Notes: generated by a model not told the origin, from the sequence alone. Positions 6,907-13,579 are shown, numbered from the stretch's first letter. The stretch is DNA of 22,816 nucleotides from a virus (IMGVR_UViG_3300027973_000229:1-22816), one strand, 5' to 3'. Program-made: numbers and translations.

Positions 6907-7179
6907 ATGAACACAACACAACTAAAAGCAATGCTTGCATCTTACGGACGATCAGTCCTTGGTGCTGCAATTGCGCTTTACGCTTCAGGCGTAACAGATC
7001 CAAAGACACTTGCTTATTCATTGCTAGGCGCTATCGTGCCCGTTGCAATTAGAGCATTCAATCCTAATGACAAGGCATTCGGCAAGTTGCCAGATGCTAC
7101 TGAGGTTGACATTGCAGTTAAGACTGCAAAGGTAGTCAAGAGACCTGCAGCCAAGAAGACAGCAGCAAAAAAGAAGTAG
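6907..7179 (+). CDS. Holin-like small membrane protein (possible second start at 6829)
   Basis: From the ATG at 6907 the product has 90 residues: a short polar N-terminus, two hydrophobic helices separated by GVTDPKT (SVLGAAIALYAS; LAYSLLGAIVPVAIRAF), then NPNDKAFG and a lysine/alanine-rich tail ending AAKKK. This is the layout of small phage holins. A very strong TAGGAGG lies 7 nt before this ATG. The frame also opens at an ATG at 6829 that overlaps the previous stop (ATGA) and would add 26 residues, starting MINKFWVWLKFCC and containing six basic residues. Two products from one gene would resemble dual-start holin/antiholin genes. A strong terminator follows at 7201. Confidence 0.68.
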   Translation: MNTTQLKAMLASYGRSVLGAAIALYASGVTDPKTLAYSLLGAIVPVAIRAFNPNDKAFGKLPDATEVDIAVKTAKVVKRPAAKKTAAKKK

Positions 7180-7200
7180 CAAAAAATAATCAATTAGATT

Positions 7201-7234
7201 AACAGGTCAGTCTGTTTGACTGGCCTGTTTTTTT
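7201..7234 (+). terminator. Intrinsic terminator after the holin-like gene
   Basis: AACAGGTCAGTC, a TGTTT loop and GACTGGCCTGTT form a 12-bp stem with one G-U pair, followed by seven T residues. It ends the left operon. Its 3' arm and loop also contain the -35 box of the next promoter. Confidence 0.92.
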
Positions 7235-7244
7235 ATGCTATAAT
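7216..7244 (+). promoter_or_regulatory. Promoter of the Hsp20 gene, with -35 inside the terminator
   Basis: TTGACT (7216-7221), a 17-nt spacer and TATAAT (7239-7244) preceded by an extended TGC. The -35 box is made from the terminator loop and 3' arm. The leader to 7300 is about 50 nt and ends in AAAGGGG. Confidence 0.87.
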
Positions 7245-7299
7245 ATCTATACCTGCCCAAATGGGGGGAATTAAATTATTCGCTTGAAAGGGGAATAAA

Positions 7300-7716
7300 A
7301 TGGTAACACAATTTGCAATGGATCTATTCAATGATCCTTTTTTTATTGGCTTTAACAGAGACCTTGCCCGTCTAAATAATGCACACAAAATAAACTCTCA
7401 ATCATATCCTCCGTATGATCTTCTTAAATTAGATGAAGACACATATAGGCTATCACTTGCTATTGCAGGGTTTACTAAGGAAAATATTGATGTTTCAGTA
7501 GACAACGGAACATTAATTATTAAGGGTGAGATTATTGAAGTGACAGATGCAGAGGTCGTCCACAAAGGTATCGCAGGAAGAAAGTTCGTAAGATCTTTTG
7601 CACTGGGAGAGTACATGGAAGTAACATCTGCAGAACTTAAGGACGGTATGCTACATGTTAATGTAGTTCGTGTTGTTCCTGAAGAAAAGAAGCCTAAATC
7701 TATTAAAATTAAGTAG
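7300..7716 (+). CDS. Hsp20/alpha-crystallin small heat-shock protein
   Basis: 138 residues with an N-terminal arm (PFFIGFNRDLARL), the alpha-crystallin domain from about residue 40 (YPPYDLLKLDEDTYRLSLAIAG), the GTLIIKGE strand, the FVRSFALGEYMEV strand and the DGMLHVNVVR strand, ending with KPKSIKIK, equivalent to the IxI region. It resembles IbpA-type proteins. Small heat-shock proteins hold unfolding client proteins without ATP. They are frequent in aquatic phages, where a role in scaffolding or stress tolerance has been proposed. The gene has its own promoter and an AAAGGGG ribosome site. Confidence 0.95.
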   Translation: MVTQFAMDLFNDPFFIGFNRDLARLNNAHKINSQSYPPYDLLKLDEDTYRLSLAIAGFTKENIDVSVDNGTLIIKGEIIEVTDAEVVHKGIAGRKFVRSFALGEYMEVTSAELKDGMLHVNVVRVVPEEKKPKSIKIK

Positions 7717-7853
7717 TATAATATATACTATTCCGCTATGAGACTTTAAAAGGTTTTACAACGGATGTTCCTTTGACAGGAAAGTTAGCAGGAGTCGAAT
7801 CTTCGTGGCTAATAGACCTGAGCAGTAGTCTATAAACTGCTCATTTACTGTGC
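7717..7853 (+). other. Non-coding gap with hairpins; candidate small RNA
   Basis: A TATAAT (7717-7722) at the end of the Hsp20 gene and a hairpin (TGAGCAGT, 9-nt loop, ACTGCTCA; 7819-7843) bracket about 120 nt without an ORF. A second hairpin, TTCC-tttgaca-GGAA, lies near 7770. The segment may be a short transcript, a 3' UTR or a terminator region. No -35 box precedes the TATAAT, and the T-tract after the last hairpin is weak (TTTACT). Confidence 0.35.
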
Positions 7854-7859
7854 TATAAT
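7854..7859 (+). promoter_or_regulatory. Extended -10 promoter giving a leaderless dps mRNA
   Basis: TGC-TATAAT ends 7 nt before the ATG at 7867, so the transcript should start at or next to the start codon. No Shine-Dalgarno and no -35 box are present. Confidence 0.65.
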
Positions 7860-7866
7860 GATAAGC

Positions 7867-8316
7867 ATGGAAGAACTAATTAATACCCTTAAGGTCCTGC
7901 TTGCAGATAATATTACCCTTAAATTGAAGGCTCATGGGTATCACTGGAATGTAGAAAGCGATGATTTTGTTCAATTCCATGAACTTTTTGAAAATATTTA
8001 TACAGACTACGATCAAGCAACAGACACTTATGCTGAATGGCTTCGTAAGTTAGATACATATGCACCATTTAAACTATCAAGATTTATTGTATTAAATGAA
8101 GTTGGAGAGCCAGATGTAACTTCAGATCCAATGATGATGTCTGCAGATTTGCTTATGGCTAATGATATGGTACTTGCTAAACTTACAAATGCTGTTGATC
8201 TTGCTACACAAAATAGACAACATGCAATTGCAAACTTCTTTGCAGAGCGTATGGACATGCATCAGAGATGGCACTGGATGCTTACTGCATCACTTAAAAA
8301 AGTTGGAAACGACTAA
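7867..8316 (+). CDS. Dps-like ferritin (DNA-binding/iron-storage protein)
   Basis: 149 residues forming one ferritin-like four-helix domain. H26, H38, D53 and E57 keep the exact spacing of the Dps ferroxidase ligands (12, 15 and 4 residues apart), within HGYHWNVESDDFVQFHELFE and TDTYAEWLRK. Dps proteins form 12-subunit shells that oxidise and store iron and protect DNA from peroxide. The basic N-terminal extension used for DNA binding in some Dps proteins is absent, so iron detoxification is the likelier role. I choose the ATG at 7867 rather than an ATG at 7858, because the latter lies within the -10 box. It follows Hsp20, forming a stress pair. Confidence 0.9.
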   Translation: MEELINTLKVLLADNITLKLKAHGYHWNVESDDFVQFHELFENIYTDYDQATDTYAEWLRKLDTYAPFKLSRFIVLNEVGEPDVTSDPMMMSADLLMANDMVLAKLTNAVDLATQNRQHAIANFFAERMDMHQRWHWMLTASLKKVGND

Positions 8317-8320
8317 TATT

Positions 8321-9199
8321 ATGATAAAAGAAGGAGATTTTGTTATGGGGTCAACATCTGAAGGAGTAGTCCACGGTATTGTTGAACACATAATGACAGA
8401 GGGTGGAATATACGGAACACCTGGAACAGAGTATGCAATTCAGTCTATGCCACCAGAGAACCCAGCAATGGCTGTTAGAATTTATGAAAAAGAAGACGGA
8501 ACTTGGGAACCAACAGCATACAGTATTGGAATGATGTATAAGGATGCTACAAAAGTAGAAATGGAAAATCACACAATGGATTCAGAAACAGAGATGGCAA
8601 TGTTTGATGCTCAAATGGGGAAACAAGATGATTCAATGATGCCAACAGAAACTTATCAAGGTAACAAACAAGCACCTTGTTGGGATGGATATGTACAAAG
8701 AGGAATGAAGCCAGGAGAAAACGGTAGACCAGTTCCTAATTGTGTACCTGCTGCAAAAGCAGATGATCTATTTGAAGATGATGATACAGTTGAATACGAT
8801 ACTGACACAGTATCAAAGGCTGAAGGATATTCCCCACCAGCAGGAGCAAGATCTGCTGCTCGTAGAGCAATTAAGTTTAAAGAAGATGGAAAGGCTAATG
8901 GTGCAGGAACTGCAGTTGGCTGGACTCGTGCAGGACAATTAGCAAGAGGAGAAACTATTTCTCTTAGTACTGTTAAAAGAATGTATTCATACTTCTCACG
9001 CCATGAAGTAGACAAGAAAGGTAAAGACTGGGGTAACTCAGCAAACCCATCTAACGGATACATAATGTGGTTAGCATGGGGTGGAGACGCAGGATTCTCT
9101 TGGTCAAGATCAATAGTTAATCGTGAAAAAGATAAGGCCTTATTTTCTGATTTTGGAAAAGATTACACAAAAGTTAACACAGAAAGACACTCACTATAA
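8321..9199 (+). CDS. DUF2945 (Tudor-like) N-terminus fused to a conserved phage C-terminal domain
   Basis: 292 residues. Residues 1-75 begin IKEGDFVMGSTSEGVVHGIV and end in TYEKDGxW-type strands, matching the small beta-barrel DUF2945/hypervirulence-associated Tudor fold. A linker rich in Asp, Glu and Met follows, with PCWDGYVQRGMKPGENGRPV. Residues about 170-265 contain GTAVGWTRAGQLARGE, RMYSYFSRHEVDK and WLAWGGDAG, a block I associate with phage head-morphogenesis or protease-fusion proteins of unknown activity. Start 8321 gives the full Tudor domain; an internal ATG at 8345 has a better Shine-Dalgarno (AAGGAG) but would remove its first strand. It is probably co-transcribed with dps. Confidence 0.75.
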   Translation: MIKEGDFVMGSTSEGVVHGIVEHIMTEGGIYGTPGTEYAIQSMPPENPAMAVRIYEKEDGTWEPTAYSIGMMYKDATKVEMENHTMDSETEMAMFDAQMGKQDDSMMPTETYQGNKQAPCWDGYVQRGMKPGENGRPVPNCVPAAKADDLFEDDDTVEYDTDTVSKAEGYSPPAGARSAARRAIKFKEDGKANGAGTAVGWTRAGQLARGETISLSTVKRMYSYFSRHEVDKKGKDWGNSANPSNGYIMWLAWGGDAGFSWSRSIVNREKDKALFSDFGKDYTKVNTERHSL

Positions 9200-9330
9200 T
9201 GCCAAAGAAAAAAGCATGGGCATTCAATCCAATGCAAATTAAAAATGGAATGGTCGTTCTTTTAAGGAAAGACGGTACAATTAAAGCAACTCTTGGTAAA
9301 TATGGAGAATACGGCAAAAAGAATAAATAG
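9199..9330 (+). CDS. 43-residue basic protein
   Basis: The frame starts at an ATG overlapping the previous stop (TAATG) and ends at 9330. The product starts MPKKKAWAFNPMQIKNGMVV and ends GEYGKKNK; it is strongly basic and could fold as a small beta hairpin. No family is recognised. Its stop codon lies inside the bidirectional terminator. Confidence 0.6.
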   Translation: MPKKKAWAFNPMQIKNGMVVLLRKDGTIKATLGKYGEYGKKNK

Positions 9331-9343
9331 TTCTAACTATTTA
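9324..9343. terminator. Bidirectional terminator between convergent genes
   Basis: TAAATAGT-TCTA-ACTATTTA, an 8-bp perfect stem with a 4-nt loop. Read on the - strand it is followed by TTCTTTTT; on the + strand it is followed by AAACTTTT. The stem contains the stop codons of both convergent genes. Confidence 0.8.
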
Positions 9344-10008
9344 AAACTTTTACATTCTTTTAGTAAACTATTATATATGCTATATGAATCAAAAAGATTA
9401 CGCTTAGAAACCTGCTCTCGCACAAAGTTATAGTTATAAAAAACTTTTGAAGATTTTAAAAAACTAGTAGTTAAGTTATCTTTTATAGAATATTTATAGT
9501 CGGTGCTTATAATTTTTTTCCCAGTTTCTTTACTGATATGATTTACAATTTTATGCCTATCTAAATTTATATCTTCATAATTTAATATAAGTTCGCAAAG
9601 TTTTGGGACATTATGATGAAAAATATTATATTGCCTTATACGACTTTCAACGTTATCATCTATATATTTTTCTAAATCAACTTTATCTTTTAAGTAGAAA
9701 TATTCTTGAACTAACATTGATGAGATTGTGTCAATAGGATCTCTTAATATATTAACTATATAGTCTTCATCTTTAAAAAAAATTTTATTCATTTTCCAAT
9801 AATATTCTCTTGGCAAATTTGCAATATCATTTCCTGGTGGTTCATTAACAATATGAGTTTTATAAACATTTTTTCCAAAAGAAATATGAAATATCCACCA
9901 GAGATATGTAGATCCCGTTCTTGGAAATGTTGCTACATGAATTTTACCTTCTGACAAGTTTTTAGAATAAGTGTCAATTTGATTGCGTTCTACATAATTA
10001 TTATTCAT
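9337..10008 (-). CDS. Sulfotransferase-like P-loop protein (1)
   Basis: 223 residues. The PAPS 5'-phosphosulfate-binding loop is visible as ATFPRTGSTYLWW (residues about 25-37), and the 3'-phosphate-binding motif as NILRDPIDTISSM (about 87-99). Both are the diagnostic elements of the sulfotransferase fold. No membrane segment is present, so the protein is probably soluble. The acceptor is unknown; candidates are host or virion glycans or a metabolite. It has its own promoter (TTGTAA-N17-TATAAT) and a GGAG ribosome site. Two more distant relatives are at 12294-13443. Confidence 0.8.
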   Translation of the reverse strand: MNNNYVERNQIDTYSKNLSEGKIHVATFPRTGSTYLWWIFHISFGKNVYKTHIVNEPPGNDIANLPREYYWKMNKIFFKDEDYIVNILRDPIDTISSMLVQEYFYLKDKVDLEKYIDDNVESRIRQYNIFHHNVPKLCELILNYEDINLDRHKIVNHISKETGKKIISTDYKYSIKDNLTTSFLKSSKVFYNYNFVREQVSKRNLFDSYSIYNSLLKECKSFK

Positions 10009-10026
10009 CTATATTCTCCAATTACA

Positions 10027-10055
10027 ATTATATATTGTATTTTACCTTATTACAA
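10027..10055 (-). promoter_or_regulatory. Promoter of sulfotransferase-like gene 1
   Basis: TTGTAA (10055-10050), a 17-nt spacer and TATAAT (10032-10027) on the - strand. Unlike most - strand genes here, this one has a leader with GGAG before the ATG at 10008. Confidence 0.72.
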
Positions 10056-10060
10056 TATTG

Positions 10061-10133
10061 CGTCCCCAACGGGATTTGAACCCGTGTTAACGCCGTGAAA
10101 GGGCGACGTCCTAGGCCACTAGACGATGGGGAC
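10061..10133 (-). tRNA. tRNA-Glu (TTC)
   Basis: 73 nt. The acceptor arms GTCCCCA and TGGGGAC pair perfectly. The anticodon loop CTTTCAC carries TTC, the T-arm contains GGTTCAAATCC, and the discriminator is G. No CCA is encoded. It is last in a row of four tRNA genes. Confidence 0.95.
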
Positions 10134-10134
10134 C

Positions 10135-10208
10135 TGGAGCGAGTGACCAGAATTGAACTGGCACAACCAACTTGGAAGGATGGTGCACTACCATTATGCA
10201 ACACTCGC
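10135..10208 (-). tRNA. tRNA-Gly (TCC), CCA encoded
   Basis: The acceptor GCGAGTG pairs with CACTCGC, and the anticodon loop CTTCCAA gives TCC. The T-arm is CCAGTTCAATTCTGG and the discriminator is T. It is followed by a genomic CCA (10137-10135), unlike the other tRNAs in the window. Confidence 0.94.
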
Positions 10209-10212
10209 CTTG

Positions 10213-10284
10213 TATCCCTGGTAGGATTCGAACCTACGGCCTACACCTTAGAAGGGTGTCACTCTTCCACTGAGTTACAGAGAT
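10213..10284 (-). tRNA. tRNA-Arg (TCT)
   Basis: 72 nt. The acceptor ATCTCTG pairs with CAGGGAT (one G-U), and the anticodon loop CTTCTAA gives TCT, which reads AGA/AGG. The T-arm contains GTAGGTTCGAATCCTAC. No CCA is encoded. AGA is a frequent arginine codon in AT-rich phage genes, so this tRNA could support phage translation. Confidence 0.94.
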
Positions 10285-10288
10285 ATAG

Positions 10289-10362
10289 TACACCAGGTAG
10301 GACTTGAACCTACGATAGCCGAATTATGAGTTCGGTGCCTTAACCAACTTGGCTACTGGTGC
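10289..10362 (-). tRNA. tRNA with CAT anticodon (Met or Ile2)
   Basis: 74 nt. The acceptor GCACCAG pairs with CTGGTGT with a terminal G-U pair. The anticodon stem is CCGAA/TTCGG with loop CTCATAA, and the T-arm contains GTAGGTTCAAGTCCTAC. The C1-A72 mismatch of initiators is absent, so this is an elongator Met or a lysidine-modified Ile tRNA; the sequence alone does not settle which. Its 5' end overlaps the end of the nuclease gene by 23 nt. Confidence 0.92.
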
Positions 10363-10774
10363 TTAAAATTTCTATGTATCTAACTTCATCAATAATTTTA
10401 TATTTTAATGCAGTTTTAATCATCTGATCAGAATAACTTCCTAATTCAGGTTTTGCTGAAAAATATACAACATAATAAATATTATTAAATGTTTTTATTA
10501 AAGCACCATTTGCAATTGCTTTTTTTACACTATCTGTTCTTTGTGCTCCTGGTCGTTTTCCTTCACCAACGTTACCGCCTTTTGCTTCTACATATTCTAC
10601 ATTTGTATCTGATTGCGCTTTAAAGTCTACTTCACACCCAGTACCAACAAAAAAATAATTTCTATCAATAACACCAAATCCACGACTAACCAAGTCTTCA
10701 TATACTGCATCTTCAAATTGATCTCCGCTTTTTTTAGATTCTGATTGAAAGTCTATACGCCATGGATAAGGCAT
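10340..10774 (-). CDS. PD-(D/E)XK-like endonuclease
   Basis: 144 residues from the ATG at 10774, which has AAAGGA upstream and lies 1 nt after the HAD stop; an in-frame ATG at 10792 would add six residues. The sequence FEDAVYEDLVSRGFGVIDRN, then GCEVDFKAQ and VEYVEAKGG, gives the E...D...ExK layout of the restriction-endonuclease-like fold, with a later RTDSVKKAIANG helix. Related phage proteins act in DNA processing or host DNA degradation. The last eight codons run into the tRNA(CAT) gene, so its 3' end and the tRNA 5' end share sequence. Confidence 0.72.
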   Translation of the reverse strand: MPYPWRIDFQSESKKSGDQFEDAVYEDLVSRGFGVIDRNYFFVGTGCEVDFKAQSDTNVEYVEAKGGNVGEGKRPGAQRTDSVKKAIANGALIKTFNNIYYVVYFSAKPELGSYSDQMIKTALKYKIIDEVRYIEILSTSSQVG

Positions 10775-10775
10775 A

Positions 10776-11237
10776 CTATCCTTTATTTCCATCCCATGTA
10801 CCAATTTTCGTAGTAGTAATACCATGCTCTTCCCATAGTTTAATTACATTTGGGTTATCATCTACTGCGTGTAAAACATTCCAATGTTTTTTTATTTCAA
10901 GTAATATATCTTTTTTTACTTCATAGTCTGACCTATTGTCATTATTTTGACGCATATATAATGCGTGGTGACCAATATCATTTTTAGCAAGCCAATATGA
11001 TGTTAGTCCACGCCAAACTTCTTTTCGAGATGTCACAATAATAACGTGCATTTGATCAAAAAAAGTTTGGTTTAGCATTTCAACAACTTCAAAATTTGGC
11101 AGGGCATCTATAGAGGCCTCATGAAAAGCCTTGTAATCCCTATTATGGCCACGAACAAGATGAATGTACGGATCTACATTGGCTAAAGTTCCATCTACGT
11201 CATATATATGTGCTATAGGCTTCATATTAATACTCAT
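10776..11237 (-). CDS. HAD-superfamily phosphatase, polynucleotide 3'-phosphatase-like
   Basis: 153 residues with HAD motif I HIYDVDGTLAN (D13, D15), motif II VIIVTSRK, a conserved lysine region (YEVKKDILLEI) and motif IV HAVDDNPNVI. The arrangement and size resemble the C-terminal 3'-phosphatase domain of T4 polynucleotide kinase, but without the kinase half. It would remove phosphate from nucleic acid ends or small molecules. The gene starts with a consensus promoter placed for leaderless translation and is followed after 1 nt by the PD-(D/E)XK-like gene, which suggests a joint role in nucleic-acid end processing. Confidence 0.85.
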   Translation of the reverse strand: MSINMKPIAHIYDVDGTLANVDPYIHLVRGHNRDYKAFHEASIDALPNFEVVEMLNQTFFDQMHVIIVTSRKEVWRGLTSYWLAKNDIGHHALYMRQNNDNRSDYEVKKDILLEIKKHWNVLHAVDDNPNVIKLWEEHGITTTKIGTWDGNKG

Positions 11238-11243
11238 ATTTTA

Positions 11244-11272
11244 ATTATACAGGTATGCTGCCTATTTGTCAA
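11244..11272 (-). promoter_or_regulatory. Consensus leaderless promoter of the HAD gene
   Basis: TTGACA (11272-11267), a 17-nt spacer and TATAAT (11249-11244), with 6 nt to the ATG at 11237. The -35 box overlaps the stop codon of the SGNH gene. Confidence 0.9.
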
Positions 11273-12273
11273 TCTTGAATAGCATTTTTTTTATATAAAT
11301 TATAAAAGAAATCTGAAAAATGATAGTGAAAATGAATTCCTGGATGAGCATTTTTTAAATTTTTTTTATTATTTATTATAGAATAATCAGATCCTTTATG
11401 CCAAAATAAACTATCTTTAAATTCAGATTCATGATCTAAAATACAATCTAAAGCATAGCCACGATATTTTGTTTTTAGATTGGGCGAATAAAAAGATGTG
11501 TAATTTTTTAATTTAAAATTTTTAAGACTAACTAATTTATCCATAATCATAGCAGTTGGTATATCCCATGTCGTCCAATATAATTTAATGTTGTTTGTAA
11601 AACAAAATGATTCTAAATTATAAATAAAATTTATAGAATTTAAAATTAATTGATGTGGGGAAGTTGAGTCTTCTATATATTTTTGATTTTCTATTTTCAT
11701 AAAAATAGAATTTTTGTAAACATCTACTATAGGATTACAAAATGTATATTGTAAATAATCACTTTCTATATCATTGTCTTTTATTGTTTTTAATTTATAA
11801 AATTCTTTATCTATTACGACCATACTTCTAAAAAAATCTGGAAATAAACAAAAAATTTCTTTTGGCATTTTAGTTTTTAAAGAATACTTAATAATATTAT
11901 TACAAATAGTTTCTACAGATGCACCAGGACTTCCTAAATTTATAACATTTTTATTAAGCCTATTGCCTAAAAAATTTGTCCACCTTACTAATTCTGGAAC
12001 ACCAATACCAAAAGTTATAGAACAACCAGCCCCAAGCACATCTGCATCTTTGTCAATTTTTCCACGAAAGCCAAAGTTGTTAATTTCGTATGTATTATGT
12101 TCATCAACTGTGCTAATGTTTGATTTACCATTTGGATATTTATCAATAACATTTTGAGCGTATGGAGGATAGAGGCCAATGTTGGAAGTGTTTGTAAAAA
12201 ATTTTGTTAGATACCAGTTATTTTCTTTATTAAACTCATAAAAACCTAAGATATCTTTTGTTAAAAAAGTCAT
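11269..12273 (-). CDS. SGNH/GDSL hydrolase-like protein
   Basis: 334 residues. The segment NNFGFRG is followed by LGAGCSITFGIGVPELVRW with the predicted nucleophile S85, then NVINLGSPGASVE, typical of the SGNH esterase/acetylhydrolase fold (blocks I and II). The C-terminal NAHPGIHFHYHF is where the family has DxxH; here the Asp is replaced by Asn, so full activity is uncertain. Such enzymes deacylate or acylate carbohydrates and lipids. The gene has its own TTGATT-N17-TATAAT promoter, which overlaps the 3' end of the upstream sulfotransferase-like gene. It may be part of a glycan modification set. Confidence 0.78.
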   Translation of the reverse strand: MTFLTKDILGFYEFNKENNWYLTKFFTNTSNIGLYPPYAQNVIDKYPNGKSNISTVDEHNTYEINNFGFRGKIDKDADVLGAGCSITFGIGVPELVRWTNFLGNRLNKNVINLGSPGASVETICNNIIKYSLKTKMPKEIFCLFPDFFRSMVVIDKEFYKLKTIKDNDIESDYLQYTFCNPIVDVYKNSIFMKIENQKYIEDSTSPHQLILNSINFIYNLESFCFTNNIKLYWTTWDIPTAMIMDKLVSLKNFKLKNYTSFYSPNLKTKYRGYALDCILDHESEFKDSLFWHKGSDYSIINNKKNLKNAHPGIHFHYHFSDFFYNLYKKNAIQD

Positions 12274-12278
12274 ATTTG

Positions 12279-12307
12279 ATTATATCATTTTTGCTATAAA
12301 AAATCAA
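12279..12307 (-). promoter_or_regulatory. Leaderless promoter of the SGNH gene
   Basis: TTGATT (12307-12302), a 17-nt spacer and TATAAT (12284-12279), with 5 nt to the ATG at 12273. The -35 box lies within the last codons of the upstream gene. Confidence 0.82.
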
Positions 12308-12896
12308 GTTGGCGTTTGTATATATTTAACTTACACTCATTGTATTCATCAGAAACAGAATTAAAAATATCATTATTTATATAATTTGAAATTTTACTAT
12401 ATATTTCTAAATTTTTTGATGAAGGTAAAAAAATCTGTCGTTTATTCATTAATTTATTATTTAAATTTTTTTGCTTTATTTTAGCATTAGGAAAGTTAAA
12501 ATCTTCATGATGTCCACATTCTTGTAAAAATATTTTAAAAGTTTCTTTTGAATTTTCAGTAATTTGCTCAAATGTAAAAGGGATAATTCTATTTATATTT
12601 TTATTTAATAACGCTATATATTCTTTAAAAGAATCAATAGATTTTTGATAGTCTAATTTAATAACCTGATCAATGTCGTATTGCATATCAAAGATACTCA
12701 TAGATATGTCTGAAATTATTGCATCCTTTGGGTTTCTTAGAATTGAAACAGTAACAGAGTTATAAATATCTTTATTTAGTTCCTGCCATGATTTTTTATG
12801 AATATTAATATTAGGAACAATTTGTGCAGTATTATAAATTATAAAATTACTAGCAGATCTAGCATAACTTTTAACAAACAAATCTTTATATTTCAT
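12294..12896 (-). CDS. Sulfotransferase-like P-loop protein (2)
   Basis: 200 residues. The N-terminal SYARSASNFIIYN stands where sulfotransferases have the PSB loop (normally PxSGT), and VSILRNPKDAIISD is the 3'-phosphate-binding motif. The loop lacks the proline and glycine of the standard motif, so PAPS binding may be weakened or altered. It overlaps the preceding sulfotransferase-like gene by 11 nt in another frame, so the two are translated as a pair and may form a heteromer. The acceptor is unknown. Confidence 0.68.
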   Translation of the reverse strand: MKYKDLFVKSYARSASNFIIYNTAQIVPNINIHKKSWQELNKDIYNSVTVSILRNPKDAIISDISMSIFDMQYDIDQVIKLDYQKSIDSFKEYIALLNKNINRIIPFTFEQITENSKETFKIFLQECGHHEDFNFPNAKIKQKNLNNKLMNKRQIFLPSSKNLEIYSKISNYINNDIFNSVSDEYNECKLNIYKRQLDFL

Positions 12897-13443
12897 CTAT
12901 TTTTACACATTTCTCTAATGCATTTTGATATAATTTAAAACATTCATTTAAATCTTTATTTTTTACAGAAAAAACTATGTCGTTATATTTTTCTGTTTTT
13001 TTAGAAGTTTTTAAAAAATTGTAATCTGGAAGATCTTTTATAATATTATTTTTTGGCTTATTATTTAAAATAGTATAATTAGTTACTATTGAAACATATT
13101 CAATAACTTTATTAATATTGTTTGCTATGCTATTAAAATCTATAAAAGTATCTGCATTTTCTAAAGCAAAAGAATAAAATTTTATATATTCTTTTATTTG
13201 ATAATTTATTGAATTGTTTATTTCTAAATCTTTATTAAATTCTAAGTTCATTGCAACAATAGAAGATATTGAGTCAATCGGATTACGAACTAATGCTATT
13301 AAATAATTGTAATTGTTTAATTCATTCATTTTTTCAGGATTGTTTAAATGAGAAAAACCAAAGTTTTTTTTAAATGCATTGCTAAGAGTTTTATGTAAAT
13401 AACTTTGTCCAGATCTTGGGTAACTTATAATGATTGGTTTCAA
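12886..13443 (-). CDS. Sulfotransferase-like P-loop protein (3), TTG start
   Basis: 185 residues with IISYPRSGQSYLHK (PSB loop) directly at the N-terminus and LIALVRNPIDSISSI (3'-phosphate-binding motif) around residue 50. The start codon is TTG at 13443; the conserved loop begins six residues later, so the frame cannot start much further downstream. An AAGG lies about 9 nt upstream, a weak ribosome site. The rest is rich in Asn, Lys and Ile. It precedes and overlaps a second sulfotransferase-like gene and follows a zinc-finger microprotein with a leaderless promoter. Confidence 0.72.
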   Translation of the reverse strand: MKPIIISYPRSGQSYLHKTLSNAFKKNFGFSHLNNPEKMNELNNYNYLIALVRNPIDSISSIVAMNLEFNKDLEINNSINYQIKEYIKFYSFALENADTFIDFNSIANNINKVIEYVSIVTNYTILNNKPKNNIIKDLPDYNFLKTSKKTEKYNDIVFSVKNKDLNECFKLYQNALEKCVKIDEI

Positions 13444-13453
13444 AAAAATAACC

Positions 13454-13579
13454 TTATGACGAAAGACTTACAGAAAAATGATTTAAGCATACATCTGCCA
13501 CTATAAAATCTTTATTATTTAAAACTACATCATAGTGTGTTGCATCGTTTTGACAAAAGAAACATTTAGATTTTTTCAT
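13454..13579 (-). CDS. 41-residue zinc-finger microprotein
   Basis: The frame encodes MKKSKCFFCQNDATHYDVV and later VADVCLNHF. The CxxC and CxxH pairs with intervening A-T match the DUF7455-like pattern seen at 2145-3058 (CDACNAQA and FCGHH). One zinc ion is predicted. The promoter TGG-TATAAT ends 6 nt before the ATG, so the message should be leaderless. It leads the two sulfotransferase-like genes. A regulatory or protein-binding role is a guess. Confidence 0.68.
   Translation of the reverse strand: MKKSKCFFCQNDATHYDVVLNNKDFIVADVCLNHFSVSLSS

Noticed and set aside
10095-10307. 70-codon + strand ORF with apparent similarity to common annotated hypothetical proteins
   Set aside because: It lies exactly on the antisense of the tRNA array; such frames are a well-known artefact.
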